The notes below the pieces were generated by a model. It worked only from the letters and a program-made list of their open reading frames with translations. It was not told the origin of the DNA and searched no databases. A DNA stretch of 38,957 bases from a bacterium (GTDB lineage: Bacteria > Pseudomonadota > Alphaproteobacteria > Rs-D84 > CACZYB01), in the NCBI GenBank assembly GCA_014803575.1, contig JAAVBO010000008.1:98985-137941 (forward strand), written 5' to 3'. The stretch's first letter is position 1, and every line of letters begins with the position of its first letter. The position numbers and the translations under genes are program-made. Below are positions 18,810 through 28,161 of the stretch, one piece after another.

Positions 18810-18944
18810 TTAATTAATAGTTTTCTTTTTCGAGTAGAGTAATTCATACACTCCCCTCTTTGTCACAAGGCGACCCCCGTATCCCCCCTTGCGGGGTCGC
18901 CTGTAATTGTCTTCACAATTACTTACTTGTTGATTTTCTTTCAT
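18810..18944 (-). other. Short ORF of unit C (MKENQQVSNCEDNYRRPRKGGYGGRLVTKRGVYELLYSKKKTIN)
   Basis: 'ggaggagaataatATG'; start overlaps an upstream short ORF stop (ATGA). Confidence 0.45.
18868..18922. repeat. Double-hairpin unit C
   Basis: AGGCGACCCC...GGGGTCGCCT and GTAATTGT-cttc-ACAATTAC; 147 bp from unit B. Confidence 0.85.
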
Positions 18945-18971
18945 ATTATTCTCCTCCATATATTCTCGGGA

Positions 18972-19010
18972 GGGAGGAAGTGAAGACCATGAACAAAAAA
19001 ACTTCCTCCC
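18972..19010. repeat. Inverted repeat downstream of ORF 19020-19439
   Basis: GGGAGGAAGT...ACTTCCTCCC, 10 bp perfect arms, 19-nt loop. Confidence 0.8.
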
Positions 19011-19019
19011 ATTTTCTTT

Positions 19020-19439
19020 CTACTTCCAACTCTTACTTGTTGCTACATACTCCTTTAACCCATACCCGCTTGGACAAGCTCCGCTCTTTACCTGAGTCAA
19101 ACTGTACCCGCTCGGACACTTGCCATCGGTAATCAAAGTCGCTACATAACCGGAAGGGCAAGTTATAGCTTCACAGCTCTTGCGATCATTACTCGCAAAA
19201 GACCCATCAATACAGTTCTTGCAACTCCTTGAAGATATATCGTAGTATTTTGACAGAGTCCCGCATTCGCACTTGCCATTAGTGTACGTCGCCTTCTCCG
19301 AACAGTAATTAATCGACGCAGGCACGCAGTACTCCTGTAAGATTTCTGTTATGGTTTTTGTTTTTGAGTGAACAGCTATTTCTCCTCCATAAAATAGCAA
19401 ATTACTAATGAAAAGTATTTTTAATAAGTTTTTTTTCAT
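19020..19439 (-). CDS. Secreted Cys-rich protein with CPSGY repeats
   Basis: Signal peptide MKKNLLKILFISNLLFYGGEIAVHS; repeats CPSGYVATLITDGK/CPSGYSLTQVKSGA/CPSGYGLKEY; SD 'aaaggggaataat'. Confidence 0.75.
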   Translation of the reverse strand: MKKNLLKILFISNLLFYGGEIAVHSKTKTITEILQEYCVPASINYCSEKATYTNGKCECGTLSKYYDISSRSCKNCIDGSFASNDRKSCEAITCPSGYVATLITDGKCPSGYSLTQVKSGACPSGYGLKEYVATSKSWK

Positions 19440-19510
19440 ATTATTCCCCTTTCTTTTTGTGTTATAAGCACAAAAATATTCTTTACTATTCTCGTATCAA
19501 AGAAAATGTT

Positions 19511-19680
19511 GGGGGAGTTAGTTAATCATATGTAAGAATGACTTCCTTGGCCTTTGGGGAAAAATCCCTTGGACATACGCCAAAGACTCCCCCAAAAGAT
19601 AAAGGGGGAACACTTTTTCGGGACATAAACACAAAGAGAATATGCTCCGCTTACATAAAGGATTAACTACAATCCCGTAT
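19511..19680 (-). other. Structured intergenic element / candidate leader RNA of ORF 19020-19439
   Basis: TTGGGGGAGT (19511-19520)/ACTCCCCCAA (19588-19597); competing CCCCC 19591-19595/GGGGG 19606-19610; inverted arms tagttaatcatatgtaag (19521-19538)/cttacataaaggattaacta (19652-19671). Confidence 0.45.
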
Positions 19681-19754
19681 CATCTCTGATACTAAGTTTG
19701 AATATAGATTCAAACCTAATTTTATAATAAGATATTAAAACAAACTTTTCAAGA

Positions 19755-19786
19755 AAAAAATAACCCCTCAAACGAGGGGCTTTTTA
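19755..19786 (-). terminator. Terminator of ORF 19797-20435
   Basis: On the minus strand GCCCCTC-gttt-GAGGGGTTATTTTTTT. Confidence 0.85.
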
Positions 19787-19796
19787 ATAACTATAA

Positions 19797-20435
19797 TTAT
19801 CTTTGATTATCTTTTAATTGTTGGGAAATAGAATCCATTACTAATTGCTTTTTACTTACTGTTAATAATTCAGAATGATTTGTTAAAGAATATAAGAATA
19901 CATCTTCATTTAATAACACATCATAAAGTCTTCCTTCTTTCTCTTTAATAAGAGTTTCAAGAATCTTATCACGATTCAATAAATGACTGAATATATCAAA
20001 ACTTCTTTTTAATAATTCTATTTTTTTATCAGATTCTATACTTACTTTATAACCAGCTCTATATCTCATAGCTTCTAAATCAGAATTATATATATCTATT
20101 AAAACAGATAAAAGTGTATATACAGAAGCAGTTCTTTGGAATAAATCAAAAAATCCTCCAAACATATCAATAACATTTTCATCTTCTATTTTATTAAATT
20201 TATCAGATAAAGTTTCCATTTTTTTTGAAGGTTCATGCAAATCCTCTTCTGTAAAAGTAGTTGATTTAGTGGAAACGAAGTAATTATAATAAAAGTATCC
20301 ATTTTTATCATAAAAATCTTTTCGTTGGTCAATGAATCTTTCTAATTCACTATCTACTTTGTCATAATCCCAATAATCTACATTTGATATTGTAGGATTA
20401 AGATTTATTTCTATTGAAGAATTTACTTTATTCAT
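19797..20435 (-). CDS. Hypothetical protein, 212 aa
   Basis: ORF with SD 'aaaagaggtataaaaATG', promoter and terminator. Confidence 0.75.
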   Translation of the reverse strand: MNKVNSSIEINLNPTISNVDYWDYDKVDSELERFIDQRKDFYDKNGYFYYNYFVSTKSTTFTEEDLHEPSKKMETLSDKFNKIEDENVIDMFGGFFDLFQRTASVYTLLSVLIDIYNSDLEAMRYRAGYKVSIESDKKIELLKRSFDIFSHLLNRDKILETLIKEKEGRLYDVLLNEDVFLYSLTNHSELLTVSKKQLVMDSISQQLKDNQR

Positions 20436-20477
20436 TTTTATACCTCTTTTTTTTGTTAATTTTAACTAACGAATCTC

Positions 20478-20505
20478 ATATTAAACAAAAAAAAACAAAT
20501 GTCAA
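20478..20505 (-). promoter_or_regulatory. Promoter with A/T9 spacer tract
   Basis: Minus strand TTGACA-16 (TTTGT9GT..)-TAATAT. Confidence 0.6.
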
Positions 20506-20596
20506 TATGTTTTTTATATAAAAAATAACACCAATAAAAACTAGGACTTTACTTATCTTGTATAAATATATTTATAACTTTTATATATTTCCCCAC

Positions 20597-20693
20597 TTGT
20601 AAAAGTTCGCGAATCGTGTTATTATATATTTATACATTGATAGTTAAGACAAACAACTCTTTGTAAGGTTGACTACCTTTAAAGGGATTTTTT
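20597..20693 (+). ncRNA. Candidate small RNA transcription unit (promoter + ~60 nt + terminator)
   Basis: TTGTAA-17-TATTAT at 20597-20625; terminator CTTTGTAAGG-ttgacta-CCTTTAAAGG-ga-T6 at 20659-20693. Confidence 0.4.
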
Positions 20694-20694
20694 A

Positions 20695-21204
20695 TTACCT
20701 ATTTAAAATATTTAAAAATTTTGTAATAACTTCTTTATAGACTTCTTGTTTAAATTGAATTACTTTTTCTGTAAGTGATAAAGAAAGTGAAGTCCAGATA
20801 TAATCTTCAAATTCATCTGACGGGATTTTTATTTCATCATCATTTCCGGTAAATTTTACAAGGAACCACTTTTGGATTTGACCGGTTACATCTTCGTAAT
20901 ACTTTTTTGACTTTCTTATATCTTCGGGAAAATCATATTTATAGAGTTTTTCATCTGTATATATTATTTGAGCGGAGGTTATACCTGTTTCTTCGGCTAA
21001 TTCACGAAGTGCAGCAATCTCTTCTGTTTCGCCGATATCGACACCACCTTGTGGAAATTGCCAATTTCCTGTTTTGCTATTTAATCTTTTACAAAAAAGG
21101 ACCTTTTTATTATCATTAAAAACGATTATACCAACATTTTTACGGTAAAGTTTACCGTCTATTGTCATATAGTCCGAATTATCTCGCATAATACTTCCTT
21201 TCAA
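20695..21204 (-). CDS. rppH: RNA pyrophosphohydrolase (Nudix)
   Basis: YRKNVGIIVFN...WQFPQGGVDIGETEEIAALRELAEETGI Nudix box. Confidence 0.9.
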   Translation of the reverse strand: MKGSIMRDNSDYMTIDGKLYRKNVGIIVFNDNKKVLFCKRLNSKTGNWQFPQGGVDIGETEEIAALRELAEETGITSAQIIYTDEKLYKYDFPEDIRKSKKYYEDVTGQIQKWFLVKFTGNDDEIKIPSDEFEDYIWTSLSLSLTEKVIQFKQEVYKEVITKFLNILNR

Positions 21205-21230
21205 AAAAAGCAGGGTGTTTGCCCTGCTCT
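21203..21230 (-). terminator. Terminator of ssb
   Basis: Minus strand AGCAGGGC-aaac-ACCCTGCTTTTTTT. Confidence 0.88.
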
Positions 21231-21236
21231 TATTTA

Positions 21237-21686
21237 TTAAAATGGGATTTCATCGTCAATATCTACGGCTGTATCGGAATTATCCCAACCTGCATCAGAT
21301 GAACCCATAGAATCAGAAGATTCATAATCAGAGCCAGATGATTTATCAAGCATAATCATATAAGCATTGAAACCTGATAAAACAATTTCTGTTGAATATT
21401 TATCGGCACCGCTTGCATCTTGCCATTTACGAGTGCGAAGTTGACCTTCGACATAAACCTTTGAACCCTTTTTTAAATATTTTTCAGCTACATCAGCAAG
21501 TCCTGGTGAGAATATAACAACTCTGTGCCATTCTGTTCTGTCTTTTTTTTCACCACTTTTGTCCTTCCAAGTCTCACTTGTCGCGATATTGAAAGTAACA
21601 ATTTTATTTCCATCTTGTGAATGTTTTACTTCTGGATCCTTTCCAAGATTTCCAACCAATATAACTTTATTTATTGATCCTGCCAT
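21237..21686 (-). CDS. ssb: Single-stranded DNA-binding protein
   Basis: [23 protein letters not shown]; acidic C-terminus DDEIPF. Confidence 0.96.
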   Translation of the reverse strand: MAGSINKVILVGNLGKDPEVKHSQDGNKIVTFNIATSETWKDKSGEKKDRTEWHRVVIFSPGLADVAEKYLKKGSKVYVEGQLRTRKWQDASGADKYSTEIVLSGFNAYMIMLDKSSGSDYESSDSMGSSDAGWDNSDTAVDIDDEIPF

Positions 21687-21704
21687 ATTATTTTCTCCTT
21701 TTTA

Positions 21705-21740
21705 AAAATCAAGTCCGAGTATAAAACTCAGACTTGATTG
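21705..21740 (-). terminator. Terminator of eno
   Basis: Minus strand AATCAAGTCTGAG-ttttata-CTCGGACTTGATTTTT. Confidence 0.85.
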
Positions 21741-21749
21741 TTTTTATAA

Positions 21750-23033
<1,284 letters not shown>

Positions 23034-23162
23034 TCATTTATTAATTTTAGATATGTGTTTGATTATAATACCTTGCTTTTTATTTTGCAAGTATCTATTT
23101 AGAAAATAAACTTATAATTAATAAAAAATAAAAAAGGAGTTAATTTATAACTCCCTTTATAT

Positions 23163-23825
23163 TTATTCAACCGGTGTAAGTTTTATTTCTACACGTCGAT
23201 TTTGTTCACGACCTGTTGATGTGCCGTTTGAAGCTATAGGATAATCAGGTCCATATCCTTCAATTGTAAATCTTGAAGATTTTACACCTTGACCTTGAAG
23301 ATATTTTGCAACAGCATTTGCACGGTTATATGATAAAGTCATATTAGTTGCACGTGTTCCTGTGCTGTCTGTATGTCCGATAACTTCTATATTTGTTTTA
23401 TCGTATTTTGCCAAAACTTTTGCAACAGAATTTAGGACATCATAAAAACTTGCTGAAATATCATAAGAGTTAGTTTTAAAAGTGATATTTCCGGGCATAT
23501 TCAATGTGATATTATTACCAACTTTTGATACGCTTACACCTGTGCCTTGTAATTCTTGGCGAAGAAGTTTATCTTGGTTATCCATATAAACACCGATACC
23601 ACCGCCAACAGCAGCACCAGCCAAAGCTCCGGTTAACATATGTTTACCACGATTTTTTGAATTAGATGTTGCTGCACCGATAGCAGCACCGGCAAATGCA
23701 CCAATTCCAGTTCCTACGGCAGTTTTGCTTGCCTTCGTTTCACCAGTATATGGATCAGTTGTTGTACAAGATGTTGTCAAAAGTGACATACAAATTGCAA
23801 TAAGTGATAATTTTTGAAATTTCAT
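23163..23825 (-). CDS. OmpA-family lipoprotein with glycine-zipper region
   Basis: Lipobox LLTTSC; GTGIGAFAGAAIGAA; OmpA domain IEVIGHTDSTGTRATNMTLSYNRANAVAKYL..NRRVEIKL. Confidence 0.9.
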   Translation of the reverse strand: MKFQKLSLIAICMSLLTTSCTTTDPYTGETKASKTAVGTGIGAFAGAAIGAATSNSKNRGKHMLTGALAGAAVGGGIGVYMDNQDKLLRQELQGTGVSVSKVGNNITLNMPGNITFKTNSYDISASFYDVLNSVAKVLAKYDKTNIEVIGHTDSTGTRATNMTLSYNRANAVAKYLQGQGVKSSRFTIEGYGPDYPIASNGTSTGREQNRRVEIKLTPVE

Positions 23826-23827
23826 TT

Positions 23828-24052
23828 TTATCTCCTTTCTCCTCTATTTTTTAAAGCGGTTTCAAAAATTTTTACTAATATACTTTTATTTTTTAAAATA
23901 TCATCAAAATATTTAGCTTTTAATATTTGAGCATTTAATTTATAAATTTTTTTATAAGTAATTTTCTTTTTATATCTTTTATTTCTTCTTTGCTTATCTG
24001 ACAATCTTTCATTCTCTTCGCAATACTTTTCATATACATTATTAATAATCAT
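23828..24052 (-). CDS. Small basic hypothetical protein
   Basis: 74 aa Lys/Arg-rich ORF immediately upstream of the OmpA-family gene. Confidence 0.5.
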   Translation of the reverse strand: MIINNVYEKYCEENERLSDKQRRNKRYKKKITYKKIYKLNAQILKAKYFDDILKNKSILVKIFETALKNRGERR

Positions 24053-24180
24053 ATTAAATCCTTTAGCTCTCTATTTTTTATTAGTATTAGAAATGAAATA
24101 TTTTTATAACATAAACAAAAAAGAATTACAATAAAAAAAATCCCATATTATAAAAATATAGGATTTTTAAATTTTACTAT

Positions 24181-24792
24181 TTAAAGTTTAGGCGGAGCAC
24201 CTACTCCATTTGAATTAGACGCGTAATTAATATTTGATGCATCACCTAAACCAAGAGAACCTGCTGCTTGTTTTTGAGCATCAGGAGATACAAATGCCGT
24301 TGATTGATTCATAGGTGCAGTTTCCATACCTTGTGAATTTGTTGTATTTGTATTTTTTGATTGTCTTGATTTAAAATCTCTTCTTGGAACAGGAGTTAAA
24401 CTCATTGTAACAGTTGAACCGCTAAATCTGTTTGATTCTAATCTAATAATCATAACTCTTGGAAAACGTCCATAAATTAACACAGGAACCTTTCCATGGA
24501 TAGAAGCAACTTCTCTCCAATTAAATTTTGGAAGTTCAGTTTTAAAGAAGTCAAACAAATTGAGTGTATCATAAGGAGATTCGTATACAACCTTTCCTAC
24601 CCAATCATTATCCTTTCCATAAATTTCTGTATTTTCAATACTCATTATAGATTCTTCTGGTATTGGAATATCAGAAAATTCCGAGAATGAATAAGATTCA
24701 TTTTGTTGTGTATTATTTGATACACTAAATCCATTCATTGAACATGCAGATAAAGTAATCAATAAACCACATAATAAAGATTTTGTTTTCAT
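24181..24792 (-). CDS. Putative lipoprotein
   Basis: Lipobox LITLSAC; SD 'aaaggaggaaacaa'. Confidence 0.78.
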   Translation of the reverse strand: MKTKSLLCGLLITLSACSMNGFSVSNNTQQNESYSFSEFSDIPIPEESIMSIENTEIYGKDNDWVGKVVYESPYDTLNLFDFFKTELPKFNWREVASIHGKVPVLIYGRFPRVMIIRLESNRFSGSTVTMSLTPVPRRDFKSRQSKNTNTTNSQGMETAPMNQSTAFVSPDAQKQAAGSLGLGDASNINYASNSNGVGAPPKL

Positions 24793-24852
24793 TTGTTTCC
24801 TCCTTTGAATTTATATTGATATAATAATATCATAAAAAAAACATCTTTTCAA

Positions 24853-25338
24853 TTAATTTTTTGAATTTCTTAGTTTTTTAAAAAAATCTTTTAAAATTTT
24901 TGAACAATCATCATTTAAAATATTTGCATAAACATTTGGTTTATATAGATTTTTTGCATTTTGATAAAGTTTTATTCCGTTTAATATTGCACCACCTTTT
25001 CTATCCTCTGCTCCTATATAAACATTTGTAATCTTAGCAAGTGATATAGCAGTGGCACACATAGGACAAGGTTCAAGTGTTATAAAAATACTTGCATTCA
25101 TTAGATATTTCTCATCTGTTTTTTTTGTTGCTTTTTGTATTGCAATAAGTTCGGCGTGAAGGGTCGCATTATTTTTTTTCTCTACTTGATTATGAGATTT
25201 AGCTAAAATTCTACCATTTTCGTCCACTATTATACAACCGATAGGAACTTCGTCTTTTGAAAAAGCCTTTTGTGCTTCTTTATAAGCCATTTTCATAAAC
25301 TTTAATTTATTTTTATGAATTAAGTCTTTATTTTCCAA
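24853..25338 (-). CDS. tadA: tRNA-specific adenosine deaminase
   Basis: HAELIAIQKA...LEPCPMCATAISLAKI zinc deaminase motifs. Confidence 0.92.
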   Translation of the reverse strand: MENKDLIHKNKLKFMKMAYKEAQKAFSKDEVPIGCIIVDENGRILAKSHNQVEKKNNATLHAELIAIQKATKKTDEKYLMNASIFITLEPCPMCATAISLAKITNVYIGAEDRKGGAILNGIKLYQNAKNLYKPNVYANILNDDCSKILKDFFKKLRNSKN

Positions 25339-25484
25339 AAAAATCTCCTTATATTATATAAAGGTATTATAAATGAAGATAAATTATTTTTAAAGACTTT
25401 TTATTATTTGTCTTGCATTTCTTGATGTTAAATAGTAATAAAGTATTTTAAGTATGAATAATTTTTAAGAGGAAAGGTAGTAAT

Positions 25485-28145
25485 ATGTTTAATTATGTTG
25501 CAAAAAAAGTTTTCGGAACTGCAAATAATCGTGCTTTGAAGAAATACAAAGCTAAAGTTGAAAAAATAAATGCACTTGAAAGTCAAATGCAAAAACTTTC
25601 TGATGAGGAATTAAAAAACAAAACAGCAGAATTTAAGGAAAGACTTTCAAACGGTGAAACATTAGATGATATTTTGGTGGAAGCTTTTGCAGTTGCTCGT
25701 GAAGGAGCAAAGAGAGTTTTGGGTCAACGTCATTATGATGTTCAACTTATTGGTGGTATGATTCTTCATGATGGAAAAATTACAGAAATGAAAACGGGTG
25801 AAGGTAAAACTTTGGTTGCTACTCTTCCTGTTTATCTTAATGCTTTAACTGGAAAAGGTGTGCATGTAATTACTGTTAATGATTATCTTGCAAAAAGAGA
25901 TTCTGATTGGATGGGAAATCTTTATCGTTTCCTTGGTCTTACCTGTGGTTGTATCTTAACAGAAATGGACGATAGTGAAAGACGTGAGGCTTATAAATGT
26001 GATATAACTTATGGAACGAATCACGAGTTTGGGTTTGACTATCTTCGTGATAATATGAAATTCAGACTTGAAACTTTGGTGCAACGTCCATTTAATTATG
26101 CAATAGTCGACGAAGTCGATTCTATTTTAATTGATGAGGCAAGAACTCCTCTTATAATTTCCGGACCAAGTGATGATTCATCAGAACTTTACAACCAGGT
26201 TGACAGTGTTATTCCTCTTTTACAACCTGAACATTACAAGGTTGATGAAAAGGATAGAAATGCTACACTTACAGAAATCGGTATGGAATTTATTGAAAAT
26301 GTTTTATTTGAAAAGAAAATCACAAAAGTAAAAAATCTTTATGATATTTCAAATGCGACTATTGTTCATCATTTGGATAAAGCTTTGACTGCACATAAGC
26401 TTTATAAACCTGATGTTGATTATTTGGTTCGTGATGGGCAAGTTTATATTATTGATGAATTTACCGGTCGTATTATGGATGGCAGACGCTACTCTGACGG
26501 ACTTCATCAGGCATTAGAAGCAAAAGAACATGTAAAAGTGCAAAGCGAATCACAGACACTTGCAAGTATTACATATCAAAATTATTTCCGTCTTTATCCA
26601 AAACTTGCCGGTATGACAGGAACCGCACTTACTGAGGCACAAGAATTTGAGGAAATTTATAAACTTAAATGTGTGGAAGTACCTACAAATCTTCCTATTG
26701 CTCGTATTGATTATGAAGATGAAATCTATCTTACTGAGGAAGAAAAGTATGAGGCAGTTATAAAACTTATAAAAGAATTGCATGCGAAGAATCAACCTGT
26801 GTTGGTTGGAACTGTTTCAATTGAAAAATCGGAACTTTTGAACCGTCATTTATTAAAAGCAGGAATAAAAGCACAGGTTTTAAATGCTAAATATCACGAA
26901 TTGGAAGCATACATCATTGCACAAGCCGGTGTTCCAGGGGCGATTACTATTGCAACAAATATGGCTGGTCGTGGAACTGATATACAGCTTGGCGGTAATT
27001 TTGAAATGAGAGTTAAACAAGAAACTGCAGGAATGGAAAATGCTGAACTTATTAAGAAAAAAGTTGATGAGATAAAGAAAGATATTGCTGAAAAGAAGAA
27101 AATTGCTCTTTCCTCCGGTGGACTTTATGTTATTGGAACAGAAAGACACGAATCACGTCGTATTGATAACCAACTTCGTGGAAGAACCGGACGTCAAGGA
27201 GATCCTGGAGCATCGAAATTCTTCCTTTCTATGGATGATAATTTAATGCGTATTTTCGGTGGTGAGAGAATGAAATCTATGCTTTCAAAACTTGGACTTA
27301 AACGCGGAGAGGCAATTACCCATGCTTGGGTATCTCGTGCACTTGAAAAAGCACAAACAAAGGTGGAAGCTCATAACTTCTCTATCAGAAAAAATCTTCT
27401 TAAATATGATGATGTTATGAATGAACAAAGAAAAATTATTTATTCACAAAGATATCAACTTATGTCTATGGAAAATGTTCATACCTATGTTGAAGATATG
27501 AGATTAGATGTTATTGATGATATTGTTGACAGAGCAATTCCAGTTAATGAAAATTCTCCTGAAGATTGGAATATAAACGGACTTGAAATTGATTGTATGG
27601 AAACTTTGGGAATAAATGCTAATGTAAGGAATTGGTTGGAAAATGACGAAACAACATCTGCACAAATGGTTTTTGAAAAAGTAAAGGAACTTTCTGATAA
27701 TCAAATTAAATCACAAGAGGATAAATATTCTGTTGATTTTATGAGATTTATTGAAAAATCTGTTATGCTTCAAACTTTGGATCAGGTTTGGAAAGATCAT
27801 CTTTTGTCACTTGATTATTTAAAGCAAGGTATTGGTCTTCGTGCATACGGACAAAAAGATCCACTTAATGAATATAAGCGTGAAGCATTTATTACTTTTG
27901 AAAAAAATATGTTAAAGATGAAGTATAAAACCATACAAATAATTTCTAAAACTGACTTTACACAAAAGGGAGTTGAGGAGTTAACCGAAGAAAAAAATGA
28001 TGATATTATAACTTCACAAGAAGCCCTTAATAATTTTAATGGTGAAGCAGATAATAACTATGCAAATCTTAATATAAGCAGAAATGCAATGTGTCCTTGT
28101 GGCAGTGGAAAGAAATACAAATATTGCCATGGTAAACTTGATTAA
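25485..28145 (+). CDS. secA: Preprotein translocase subunit SecA
   Basis: MKTGEGKTLVATLPVYLNAL; DEVDSILIDEARTPLIISG; C-terminal CPCGSGKKYKYCHG. Confidence 0.98.
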   Translation: MFNYVAKKVFGTANNRALKKYKAKVEKINALESQMQKLSDEELKNKTAEFKERLSNGETLDDILVEAFAVAREGAKRVLGQRHYDVQLIGGMILHDGKITEMKTGEGKTLVATLPVYLNALTGKGVHVITVNDYLAKRDSDWMGNLYRFLGLTCGCILTEMDDSERREAYKCDITYGTNHEFGFDYLRDNMKFRLETLVQRPFNYAIVDEVDSILIDEARTPLIISGPSDDSSELYNQVDSVIPLLQPEHYKVDEKDRNATLTEIGMEFIENVLFEKKITKVKNLYDISNATIVHHLDKALTAHKLYKPDVDYLVRDGQVYIIDEFTGRIMDGRRYSDGLHQALEAKEHVKVQSESQTLASITYQNYFRLYPKLAGMTGTALTEAQEFEEIYKLKCVEVPTNLPIARIDYEDEIYLTEEEKYEAVIKLIKELHAKNQPVLVGTVSIEKSELLNRHLLKAGIKAQVLNAKYHELEAYIIAQAGVPGAITIATNMAGRGTDIQLGGNFEMRVKQETAGMENAELIKKKVDEIKKDIAEKKKIALSSGGLYVIGTERHESRRIDNQLRGRTGRQGDPGASKFFLSMDDNLMRIFGGERMKSMLSKLGLKRGEAITHAWVSRALEKAQTKVEAHNFSIRKNLLKYDDVMNEQRKIIYSQRYQLMSMENVHTYVEDMRLDVIDDIVDRAIPVNENSPEDWNINGLEIDCMETLGINANVRNWLENDETTSAQMVFEKVKELSDNQIKSQEDKYSVDFMRFIEKSVMLQTLDQVWKDHLLSLDYLKQGIGLRAYGQKDPLNEYKREAFITFEKNMLKMKYKTIQIISKTDFTQKGVEELTEEKNDDIITSQEALNNFNGEADNNYANLNISRNAMCPCGSGKKYKYCHGKLD

Positions 28146-28161
28146 AAAAACAGGTATGTGA

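Noticed and set aside
18573-18922. CRISPR-like array
   Set aside because: Units are ~148 bp apart, diverged, with palindromes of different sequence and no conserved direct repeat/spacer alternation; no cas genes nearby.
23163-23825. Calling the OmpA-family lipoprotein Pal
   Set aside because: Contains an N-terminal glycine-zipper region typical of YiaD-like OmpA lipoproteins and is unlinked to tolB, so Pal identity is not supported.
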